From Spirochaetaceae bacterium (GTDB lineage: Bacteria; Spirochaetota; Spirochaetia; SZUA-6; Fen-1364): DNA of 19,229 nucleotides. Below are positions 5,831 through 12,120 of the stretch, piece by piece. Made by a program: the position numbers and the translations under genes. The stretch covers positions 5,927-25,155 of the forward strand of contig PMZS01000182.1 in NCBI GenBank assembly GCA_003170115.1, given 5' to 3'. How positions within the stretch are numbered: position 1 is the first letter of the stretch; each line of letters starts with the position of its first letter. Below the pieces are notes generated by a model, which was not told where the DNA came from, made no database searches, and saw only the letters and a program-made list of their open reading frames with translations.

Positions 5831-6358
5831 TCACTTCGCATTTGTTTTCAGCTTGGCAAAAACAAGCTCTTCCACGTCACTTTTGCTCTTGTCAATGGAA
5901 AAGGAGATCTCGTCTATGAGGAGCTTCAGCGCGCTGTCGTAGAGCTTGCGCTCGAGTATCGGCAGCTCCTTGATCCGGCTTCTGTGGTACAGGGCACGCA
6001 CGACGTTCGCAATGTCAATGATGCTGCCCTTCTTCAGCAGGTCGAGGTTCATCTGGTAGCGCAGCTTCCAGTCCGCGGGGATGGGCTCGAACTCCTCCGC
6101 AATCAGGCGCAGCGCCTTCTGCGATTCCTTCTTGCCCACGATGGCGCGGATGCCCAGCTCGTCCGCCTTGCCCACGGGAACCATGATCGTCATGTCCGTC
6201 ACTTCGAGATAGACAATGTAGTAGAGGAGCTTCTTGTCGCGAAAAGGCTTCTCTTCGATTGCGCTGATGTGTCCAACGCCCTGCAGGGGATAGACGATTT
6301 CCTGGCCCACTTTGTATTTCGTCGGTGCGTGACGCACGGTCTTGCGGGGGGATTTCAT
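5831..6358 (-). CDS. carD: CarD/CdnL-family RNA polymerase-binding transcription regulator
   Basis: CarD-family proteins bind the RNA polymerase beta subunit through an N-terminal Tudor-like domain and stabilise the open promoter complex. Here YKVGQEIVYPLQGVGHI (residues about 15-31) and YYIVYLEVTDMTIMVPV (46-62) form that domain; KADELGIRAIV follows. The helical C-terminal part contains ADWKLRYQMN with the DNA-fork Trp (Trp97), then IANVVRALYHRS and ERKLYDSALKLLIDEIS. At 175 residues the length fits the family. ATG 6358 is chosen: the next in-frame ATG upstream (6367) overlaps the -10 box, and 6358 is at the predicted transcription start. No Shine-Dalgarno sequence is present. The overall sequence resembles spirochaetal CarD proteins more than actinobacterial ones, as far as memory allows. 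Confidence 0.92.
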   Translation of the reverse strand: MKSPRKTVRHAPTKYKVGQEIVYPLQGVGHISAIEEKPFRDKKLLYYIVYLEVTDMTIMVPVGKADELGIRAIVGKKESQKALRLIAEEFEPIPADWKLRYQMNLDLLKKGSIIDIANVVRALYHRSRIKELPILERKLYDSALKLLIDEISFSIDKSKSDVEELVFAKLKTNAK

Positions 6359-6365
6359 GTTCACC

Positions 6366-6394
6366 ATTGTAACAAGGAATGCCAAAACGGTCAA
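6366..6394 (-). promoter_or_regulatory. Promoter of carD-nth-mutT, predicted leaderless
   Basis: On the minus strand TTGACC (6394-6389), 17 bp spacer, TACAAT (6371-6366); each box is one base from consensus. The A of ATG 6358 is the eighth base after the -10 box, the same geometry as at galU. The bases between (GGTGAAC) are upstream of the predicted start and so could not act as a ribosome binding site. Confidence 0.75.
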
Positions 6395-6477
6395 ACCTAT
6401 CCGTGGAAGGCGAGGCGCGCCGATTACAGAGATGTACGGAAGGCGCGCGCGTGCTGGTACCCCTTACATGGATCGCG

Positions 6478-6483
6478 TATAGT
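6478..6483 (+). promoter_or_regulatory. -10 element of the TVP38-like gene, predicted leaderless or one-base leader
   Basis: TATAGT (6478-6483) is 5 of 6 to consensus. The gene's ATG begins nine bases after it (6492), and an A at 6491 is the eighth base. Only a weak -35 candidate (CTGGTA, 6454-6459, 18 bp away) is visible. No ribosome binding site lies between. Confidence 0.55.
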
Positions 6484-6491
6484 ACCCGCGA

Positions 6492-7202
6492 ATGAAACGC
6501 CTCCCTCCCCGCCGTGTCGCGGCAATGGTGATCTTTCCGCTCCTTGTCGCGGCCCTCGTCGTTCCCGTCATTGTCTGGCATGCGGAGCTCTGGAAGATAT
6601 TCGGCTCGGTGCGGAGGATCCGCACCTGGATCGAGGGATGGGGTGCGGTGGCACCCCTCGTATTCATGGGTGTCCAGGCCATCCAGGTCATCGTCTTCGC
6701 GATTCCCGGCGAGGTCGTTCAAATTGCGGGAGGCTACCTCTTCGGCGGCTGGGTGGGCATTCTTCTTTCCCTTTCGGGAATCCTGCTCGGCTCAACCGTG
6801 GCGTTTTTTCTTTCACGGTGGCTGGGGAGGCCATTCGTCGCGGCGGTGGTCCCGCGGGCCCAATTGGAACGCATGGAAAAGCTTCTGGAATCCCGCAGCT
6901 CGCAGATCGTGTTTTTCCTGCTGTTCCTGATCCCGGGTGTGCCCAAGGACATCCTGTGCTACCTCGCGGGACTCACGCCGATGAGTCTCCTCTTTTTTCT
7001 CGGAATCTCGACGCTGGGCAGGCTCCCGGGAATTGTGGGCAGCTCGATCATTGGAGGGGCGGCACGGTCAAGCCGATGGGTGGCTCTGGCGATGCTGTCC
7101 GTGGCCGCGATTCTGCTCTTCGCCGCGGGGTTGATCTTCAGGCCGCGGCTGCAGGCGCTTATCGAGAAGGTGGCGCAGAAAAAACCACCCGCAGGGTCCT
7201 GA
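6492..7202 (+). CDS. TVP38/TMEM64 (DedA-superfamily) membrane protein
   Basis: A 236-residue inner-membrane protein of the VTT/SNARE-associated family. A first membrane helix (residues about 11-29) precedes the conserved domain: AIPGEVVQIAGGYLFGGWVG, then GSTVAFFLSRWLGRPF, then FLLFLIPGVPKDILCYLAGLTPM, and GRLPGIVGSSIIGG, followed by a last helix and a short basic tail. These are the classical Gly/Pro-rich re-entrant motifs of the family. Relatives are implicated in lipid scrambling or envelope homeostasis, but no specific substrate can be assigned. The gene is divergent from carD, with 133 bp between the start codons, and convergent with the peptide-binding gene, leaving 14 bp between their ends. 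Confidence 0.88.
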   Translation: MKRLPPRRVAAMVIFPLLVAALVVPVIVWHAELWKIFGSVRRIRTWIEGWGAVAPLVFMGVQAIQVIVFAIPGEVVQIAGGYLFGGWVGILLSLSGILLGSTVAFFLSRWLGRPFVAAVVPRAQLERMEKLLESRSSQIVFFLLFLIPGVPKDILCYLAGLTPMSLLFFLGISTLGRLPGIVGSSIIGGAARSSRWVALAMLSVAAILLFAAGLIFRPRLQALIEKVAQKKPPAGS

Positions 7203-7216
7203 GGAGGGCTGCGGGA

Positions 7217-8830
7217 TTATTGGCGCGGTGAGGCATAGGCAATACCCGGGGGGATCGCCCGGGCCTTGAAATTGAGAAACTTGAAGGGATGAATGTCCAG
7301 GGGATTCGAAAACCAGCCGCCAATGACGGCGATGTTGATCAGATTGATCGCCGGGCTGTGGTCCAGCGGAAGAATTGCAGCCTTGGTAAGGAGAATCTGC
7401 TCGGCGTCCGCAAGCCGTCGATACCGCTTGCGGGCGTCTGTCATGGATATTGCTTCATTCACCGCCGCGTCATAGTCCTTGTCGGAGAAATGTGCGTCGT
7501 TGAGGTTGCTGCCGCTCGTCCACAGCTGCAGAAAGGTCAGGGGATCCGCGTAGTCGCCGATCCACGTGGCCTCGGCAATCGTGAAATCATTCTTGCGGCT
7601 TTCCGCGAGGTAGGCGTTGGGTTCGACTTCCTTGACAATGACGTCCAGACCGACCAGCGACTTCCAGGCGTCCGCCATCTTCTGCACTATCGCCTTCATG
7701 CCCTGGCTCTCGCTGCTCACGATCACCGTGAGCGCCGGCAAACCCTTGCCTTCAGGGTAGCCGGCTTCCGCGAGGAGCTTCTTGCCTTCCGCCACCTGCT
7801 GGTCCGCGATGCCTTTCACCACCGGATAGTTCGGGATGGAGGGAATCACCAGCTCTGAGGGGAAGGAAAACTGGTCCTTGGTCCGCACCTGGTCCCAGGG
7901 CACCAGGAGCGCGAGACCTCGCCGCACCCGCCAGTCGCTCCACACGGGCTGATCGGTGGCAAAGAAGAAGTACGTCGTCCCGAACATGGGATAGACTTCG
8001 AGCTTGTCCGTCGGCTGCAGCTTGTCGCCATTGATGAGCGACCTCGTCACCCATTGAATCCGCCCCGCGACGTACCCGTCCGTCGCCTCATTCGCGTCGT
8101 CCATGAAACGAATGCGCAGCGTGTCCACGCCCACGTGCTCGGCGTCCCAGTAGCGGGGGTTCTTCTCCAACAGTATTTCCGCGTCGCTCCTGCTCCTCAT
8201 CACGAAGGGCCCATTGCCGATGACCGTGGAGCCGTTTGCCCACCCGGTGGACCGCAGGAGGCTGGGATGGAGCGGGAGAAAGCTGATGTGCGTGAGGAGC
8301 TTCAGGAAGTGCGCCGCCGGTGTTTCCAGCTCCACCCGCAGCTCCTCGTCGTTCACCGCCGTGATGCCGACCGTTGACGGATCCTTTTGCGCCCCGGTTC
8401 TATAGGCGTGCGCTCCCTTGATCACGTCGTAGAAAAAGGAATACTCGGCGTTGTTCGCCGGGTCTATCATGCGCAGCCACGAGGCAACGAAATCACGGGC
8501 CCGGACTCTGTCGCCGTTCGAGTAGTATGCGTCAGGGCGAAGGAAAAAAGTCCAGATCTTTCCGTCTTCATTCGACTCCCAGCTCCTGGCCACGCCTGGC
8601 ACGGGCTCCAGGGTGAGAGGATCGGCCACGACCAGCCCTTCATAGATGGCGGTATAAAACTGCGATTCAAAGGAGGTGAAGGTGTGAAGCGGATCCAGGC
8701 TCAGGCTCTGAGGTGAGTCGGCCATGACGAACTCGCGCACCTTCGGGCTGGTGGAATCGTCCGCGGCGTACAGGAAGCCCGCACACACCACGAGAAGGAA
8801 AAACGCGAGAAATCCCGCTCTTTTCAGCAT
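7217..8830 (-). CDS. Peptide ABC transporter substrate-binding protein (SBP family 5, OppA-like)
   Basis: A 537-residue exported binding protein. A typical signal peptide (Met-Leu-Lys-Arg then a hydrophobic core, residues about 5-20, ending GFLYAADD, cleavage near Ala22) has no lipobox Cys, so a soluble periplasmic protein is predicted. Family 5 marks are clear: SLSLDPLHTFTSFESQFYTAIYEGL, PGVARSWESNEDGKIWTFFLRPDAYYSNGDRVRARDFVASW, later GNGPF, and a C-terminal IHPFKFLNF. Such proteins deliver oligopeptides to Opp/Dpp permeases. No permease or ATPase gene is visible; the gene ends next to the convergent TVP38-like gene. It lies 22 bp after an unknown exported-protein gene. A TATCTT 6 bases before the ATG hints at an extra promoter, but no -35 box or ribosome binding site is seen. 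Confidence 0.9.
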   Translation of the reverse strand: MLKRAGFLAFFLLVVCAGFLYAADDSTSPKVREFVMADSPQSLSLDPLHTFTSFESQFYTAIYEGLVVADPLTLEPVPGVARSWESNEDGKIWTFFLRPDAYYSNGDRVRARDFVASWLRMIDPANNAEYSFFYDVIKGAHAYRTGAQKDPSTVGITAVNDEELRVELETPAAHFLKLLTHISFLPLHPSLLRSTGWANGSTVIGNGPFVMRSRSDAEILLEKNPRYWDAEHVGVDTLRIRFMDDANEATDGYVAGRIQWVTRSLINGDKLQPTDKLEVYPMFGTTYFFFATDQPVWSDWRVRRGLALLVPWDQVRTKDQFSFPSELVIPSIPNYPVVKGIADQQVAEGKKLLAEAGYPEGKGLPALTVIVSSESQGMKAIVQKMADAWKSLVGLDVIVKEVEPNAYLAESRKNDFTIAEATWIGDYADPLTFLQLWTSGSNLNDAHFSDKDYDAAVNEAISMTDARKRYRRLADAEQILLTKAAILPLDHSPAINLINIAVIGGWFSNPLDIHPFKFLNFKARAIPPGIAYASPRQ

Positions 8831-8852
8831 GAAATCAAGATAGTGTATCCGG

Positions 8853-9518
8853 TCAGAAAATTCTATAGGGGATGAAATCGCGCACGAGGAGCTTGATCGT
8901 GGCGGTCGCGGTGTATGTCCCGGAGCGAGCGAGCATGATCGGATCAGTCCAGAGCACGATTTCCCCGGTGACTTCCCGCGGCTTGTTCAGGTACCGGGTA
9001 TCCAGGCTCCGGCGGATGGCGTCCCGGATCGCGGATTCCAGCGCCTTCGTCCGCGCCGGAGCTCCGTCCTGCAGTGCCGCCGTCCCCTCGCCGGTGGACA
9101 GGGCGGCCGTGTTGCTGTCCCACGCGGCGCGCCTCCGGGATTCCTGCTCGTCGAGCGTGTAGGCGATGCGCGCCCAGAGACGGGTGTCAGTGACCTCCGT
9201 CTCCGTCACGCGCAGGCGCGGGCTGCCCCACAGCACCTGCGCGATGGGGGTGAGAATAAAGTCTTCTTCGACGCGACGCGACTTGTCACTCGGCGTGTAG
9301 GAGAATTCCCAGCCATAGATCATGCCCGAAACGAGGACCCGTCCCAGCTCCAGCAGCGCCTTTTCGGCGGTCTCTCGGGGGATAGGATACGGTCCCGGCC
9401 CGATGCGCACAAGGGGCTCCAGCTCGGTCCAGGGGCGGATGAAGAGCCGATCCGGTGCGTCGGCGCTGCACTGAAGGGCCGCGGTCAAAAGGAGAAGGGG
9501 GAAAATGAATACACGCAT
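8853..9518 (-). CDS. Exported protein of unknown function
   Basis: I do not recognise a family. The 221-residue protein starts with a signal peptide: MRVF, a hydrophobic core IFPLLLLTAALQ, then CSADAPDR with likely cleavage after Ala19. A Cys at position 17 is present, but the -3 to -1 residues Ala-Leu-Gln make a poor lipobox. The mature part is mostly polar, with two threonine-rich strand-like regions (RLRVTETEVTDTRLWARIAY and SGTYTATATIKLLVRDFIPYRIF) separated by a charged helical-looking stretch (residues about 122-176, rich in Arg, Glu and Ala). This suggests a beta-rich periplasmic or surface domain. It sits between rhomboid (23 bp upstream) and the peptide-binding protein (22 bp downstream), so a three-gene transcript is possible. 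Confidence 0.72.
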   Translation of the reverse strand: MRVFIFPLLLLTAALQCSADAPDRLFIRPWTELEPLVRIGPGPYPIPRETAEKALLELGRVLVSGMIYGWEFSYTPSDKSRRVEEDFILTPIAQVLWGSPRLRVTETEVTDTRLWARIAYTLDEQESRRRAAWDSNTAALSTGEGTAALQDGAPARTKALESAIRDAIRRSLDTRYLNKPREVTGEIVLWTDPIMLARSGTYTATATIKLLVRDFIPYRIF

Positions 9519-9519
9519 T

Positions 9520-9538
9520 CCGATACATTGAGTATCGG
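9520..9538. repeat. Short inverted repeat between rhomboid and the unknown exported-protein gene
   Basis: CCGATAC (9520-9526), loop ATTGA, GTATCGG (9532-9538), a perfect 7-bp stem ending one base before the ATG at 9518 on the minus strand. It could sequester the start codon region or bind a regulator. It has no T-tract on the side expected for a rhomboid terminator. Confidence 0.45.
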
Positions 9539-9541
9539 GTG

Positions 9542-10177
9542 CTATTGCCTTTTGAAGAAGATCGCGATCGGATTCATTCCGTACCGAACCACGAGGTACA
9601 GGTAGCCGAAGGCAAGACCGGCAAGGTGCGTGAGGTGCGCGACACCCGACTGGAAGTTTGTGAACTGAAAGACGATTTCAAGAACCGCGTACCCCGCCAC
9701 GGCAACCGGCGCACGAATCGGCAGGATTCCGAAGATGAATATCCGCGCATCGGGAAAGAAGGCGGCGAAGGCAAGGAGAAGGGCGAAGATCGCCCCCGAG
9801 GCGCCCACCACGGGGATCATCCCCTGTCCCGTGGCATGGTTGATGAAGACAGTCGCAATCCCCGCCCCGATCCCGCACACGAAGTAGTACAGCAGGAACT
9901 CGGTGCTTCCCATGCGCCGCTCGAGCTGCATCCCGAAGAGGAACAGCGCGAGCATGTTGAAAAAGATATGCCCCCAGGAGCCGTGCACGAACATGTAGGT
10001 GACCACCTGCCACCAGGCGCCAGCCTGAAGGACGTAGTCGGGAATGAGATAGAGATACACCAGCGCCCCGCGCCGATCCACGAATCCGAACAGGAAAACA
10101 AGGATACAGGCAACGATGAGGATGATAGTCGCGTTGTAGAAGCGGTAGCGCAGCGGGCGCCGCAGGATGCTGTCCAT
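9542..10177 (-). CDS. Rhomboid-family intramembrane serine protease
   Basis: A 211-residue membrane protein of about six helices that should cleave membrane-anchored substrates within the bilayer. The catalytic pair is present: Ser127 in GASGAIFALL and His184 in HLTHLAGLAFG. The oxyanion/loop motif HGSWGHIFFNM (His70, Asn74) and GMQLERRMGSTEFLLYYF match the rhomboid core. No cytoplasmic extra domain is present; the length is that of the minimal six-helix bacterial form. The ATG at 10177 has no ribosome binding site and follows a TTGACG-17-TACTTT candidate promoter. It leads a minus-strand run into the unknown exported protein and the peptide-binding protein; a substrate cannot be inferred. 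Confidence 0.92.
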   Translation of the reverse strand: MDSILRRPLRYRFYNATIILIVACILVFLFGFVDRRGALVYLYLIPDYVLQAGAWWQVVTYMFVHGSWGHIFFNMLALFLFGMQLERRMGSTEFLLYYFVCGIGAGIATVFINHATGQGMIPVVGASGAIFALLLAFAAFFPDARIFIFGILPIRAPVAVAGYAVLEIVFQFTNFQSGVAHLTHLAGLAFGYLYLVVRYGMNPIAIFFKRQ

Positions 10178-10182
10178 GATTC

Positions 10183-10211
10183 AAAGTACGCCGACCTCGA
10201 TGCCACGTCAA
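10183..10211 (-). promoter_or_regulatory. Candidate promoter of the rhomboid gene
   Basis: On the minus strand TTGACG (10211-10206) and TACTTT (10188-10183) are 17 bp apart. The -35 box is good and the -10 box poor. The ATG follows only 5 bases after the -10 box, so the transcript would be leaderless if this element is real, though the spacing is a base or two shorter than at galU and carD. Confidence 0.4.
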
Positions 10212-10257
10212 CTGCCGCCTTGCGGCGGCGCGGGGCCTCTGCTACGTTCAGGAAGAG

Positions 10258-10863
10258 ATGAAAGGCAAGCCCGACTACTACTGGAGGAAATCCAAGGAGG
10301 AAGGATACCCGGCACGGTCCGTTTTCAAGCTGCAGGAAATCCAGCAGAAACATGGACCCGTGAAGCCGGCCGGGAGGGTCCTCGACCTCGGCGCGTCACC
10401 GGGCAGCTGGAGCCTGTACCTCCTCGACATACTGGCCGGAGGAGGGAGCGTGACCGGCGTGGACCTGAACGAACCTGACGGAAAGCTCCTTGCGCGGAAA
10501 AACTACCGCTTCCTTCTCGGCGATTTCACTTCCGAGGAGGTGGAGCGAAAAATCCGGGAGGCGGGCCCATACGATGCGATCGTGTCCGATGCGGCACCTT
10601 CCACCACGGGAAACAGGACGCTCGACACGGCGCGCTCAGCGGAGATCGCCCGCGGGGTCATTGCAATCTGCGAACGTTGCCTTGTTCCCGGGGGAAACTG
10701 CGTCCTGAAAATCTTCCAGGGAGGGGAGGAACGGGAAGTGCTAGCCCGGATGCGCGGGCTGTTTGCCGCGGCGAAAGCTTTCAAGCCAAAGGCGAGCCGC
10801 TCGGACTCCATGGAAACCTATTTCATAGGGATGGGCTTTACACCGGCAGCCGCGCGCGACTGA
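10258..10863 (+). CDS. rlmE: RlmE/FtsJ-type 2'-O-ribose rRNA methyltransferase
   Basis: Methylates a ribose 2'-OH using S-adenosylmethionine; the E. coli homologue acts on U2552 of 23S rRNA. The 201-residue length matches E. coli RlmE (209). The K-D-K-E catalytic tetrad is complete: Lys24 in ARSVFKL, Asp111 in VSDAAPS, Lys151 in CVLKIFQGG and Glu186 in SMETYFIG. The SAM-binding motif is VLDLGASPGSWS (residues 41-52), followed by GVDLNEPDG. The SDMAP motif of E. coli is SDAAP here. The ATG at 10258 has AGGA four bases upstream. The 3' end overlaps the convergent enolase-superfamily gene by 26 bp. The exact target nucleotide is assumed from family. Confidence 0.88.
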   Translation: MKGKPDYYWRKSKEEGYPARSVFKLQEIQQKHGPVKPAGRVLDLGASPGSWSLYLLDILAGGGSVTGVDLNEPDGKLLARKNYRFLLGDFTSEEVERKIREAGPYDAIVSDAAPSTTGNRTLDTARSAEIARGVIAICERCLVPGGNCVLKIFQGGEEREVLARMRGLFAAAKAFKPKASRSDSMETYFIGMGFTPAAARD

Positions 10864-11977
10864 ACTTTTCCAGCCTCTCTTTTTCCATGTGATATCCCAT
10901 TCCCTGTCCGCGGACTATCGGCGCCTTGCCGCCAGGGCCGAAGCCGAAGCTCGGCGCGACGATGTTCTCTTCCAGCAGCATCTCGTCGTAACTGCCTTCT
11001 ATATAGAGGGGCTTCGGGAGGAGAGACGCCGCAAGTCGGCCCAGGCACGAGAGGATCCCCGTCTCTCCCACCATGCATCCGAGCTGGTAGGACAACCCGC
11101 GGGATTCCGCCTCCGCGGCCAGCGCAAGGACCCTGTTCACCCCGCCGTTCTTCGAAAGGCGGAGATTCAGCACCTGGGCAGCGCCTGATGATGCGAGTGC
11201 GCGCACGTCCGTGGAGGTAAGGACTCCCTCGTCGGCCATTATGGCAAAACCCTTTCCCGCCACCCGCACCGCGGCCTCTGCGGATGTGCCGACGGGGAAC
11301 GGCTGCTCGATCAGCCGAACTCCGTGACGTGCACAGATCTCCAGCTGCGCCTCCGCGTCAGCCGGGGTCCAGGCCGAGTTCGCATCCACACGGATATCGA
11401 ACTGGTCGCCCAGGACCTGCCTGCAGAGGCCGAGTATCGCATCATTGTGCGCGGCGTCCCGCCCGACCTTCACCTTCAGGTTGGTGAGCTTCATCTGCGC
11501 GCAGAGGCCGACGAATGCGCGCGCGGTCTCCAGGGGAACCAGGGGGAGGACTCCCCCATAGACGACGGTTGATCGGAGGGGCTCGCGCTCGAGCACGCTG
11601 TACACGTCAGTCCCCGCTTCCTCGACGGCACATGCGAGGACCGCCGATTCCACGGCACACAGGAGCGGGAGTGAGGAGGTATCGCAGGTGAGCCCCGCGA
11701 AGTGGGACGCCGCCTGCCGCCAGGTGAGATCGCGCTCCTTCAGGGGCGCGAGAAAGGCGGAAGTGATGCGTGCCACCGCCTGCTGAAGCTCATCGCCCCG
11801 GCCGAGGGATCCCGAGACATACTCACGAACGACAGCCTCACCGTACCCGGCATGATCCCCGCTTCTGATGCACAGCACAATGGAGTCCGAGCTGATCCGC
11901 CCCGCCCGGGCGCCGTGGCTGAAACTGAGTCGAAACGGGATCTCCAGGAAAAAAAGCTCGGCATTTTCGATGCGCAT
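10838..11977 (-). CDS. Enolase-superfamily enzyme (dipeptide epimerase / muconate cycloisomerase subgroup)
   Basis: A 379-residue protein with the N-terminal capping domain and C-terminal barrel of the muconate lactonising subgroup. Catalytic residues are all visible: KVK (Lys168, Lys170), metal ligands Asp198 (in RVDAN), Glu224 (in LIEQP) and Asp249 (in MADEG), and the second base Lys276 in LRLSKNGG. GCMVGETGILS near the C-terminus also fits. This layout is shared by L-Ala-D/L-Glu epimerases, which recycle cell-wall peptides, by N-succinylamino acid racemases and by cycloisomerases, and the substrate cannot be told apart here. Start ATG 11977 (MRIENAELFF) is preferred to 12082: AGGAG lies 8 bases upstream and a -10 box lies between the two. 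Confidence 0.85.
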   Translation of the reverse strand: MRIENAELFFLEIPFRLSFSHGARAGRISSDSIVLCIRSGDHAGYGEAVVREYVSGSLGRGDELQQAVARITSAFLAPLKERDLTWRQAASHFAGLTCDTSSLPLLCAVESAVLACAVEEAGTDVYSVLEREPLRSTVVYGGVLPLVPLETARAFVGLCAQMKLTNLKVKVGRDAAHNDAILGLCRQVLGDQFDIRVDANSAWTPADAEAQLEICARHGVRLIEQPFPVGTSAEAAVRVAGKGFAIMADEGVLTSTDVRALASSGAAQVLNLRLSKNGGVNRVLALAAEAESRGLSYQLGCMVGETGILSCLGRLAASLLPKPLYIEGSYDEMLLEENIVAPSFGFGPGGKAPIVRGQGMGYHMEKERLEKFSRARLPV

Positions 11978-12001
11978 TCGCCCTGCTCCTCGAGCCTCCA
12001 T

Positions 12002-12028
12002 GCTATAAGGGCCAGGCGTGGGATGCAA
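12002..12028 (-). promoter_or_regulatory. Candidate promoter of the enolase-superfamily gene
   Basis: On the minus strand TTGCAT (12028-12023) and TATAGC (12007-12002), 15 bp apart, which is short. Transcription near 11994 would leave a leader of about 17 bases with the AGGAG site, consistent with the chosen ATG at 11977. Confidence 0.4.
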
Positions 12029-12045
12029 GCTCATGCCGCATGCCA

Positions 12046-12074
12046 TGGAGAACAGCGAGAAAATCCTATATAAT
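12046..12074 (+). promoter_or_regulatory. Promoter of the HD-GYP gene with perfect -10 box
   Basis: TGGAGA (12046-12051), 17 bp spacer, and a perfect TATAAT (12069-12074). The last two bases plus G form the ATG at 12073, which is therefore upstream of the transcript start (about 12082) and cannot be used. This fixes the translation start at GTG 12121. Confidence 0.7.
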
Positions 12075-12120
12075 GCAGACAATAACTCTGTCCTCCGCCC
12101 CGAGGCGGGAAGGGGAAGGC

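Noticed and set aside
5345..7231. A 628-codon open frame on the plus strand spanning nth, carD and the TVP38-like gene
   Set aside because: It is antisense to two well-supported genes and out of frame with a third. Its translation has no recognisable motif and is rich in Arg, Gly, His and Pro, as expected for a shadow frame in GC-rich DNA.
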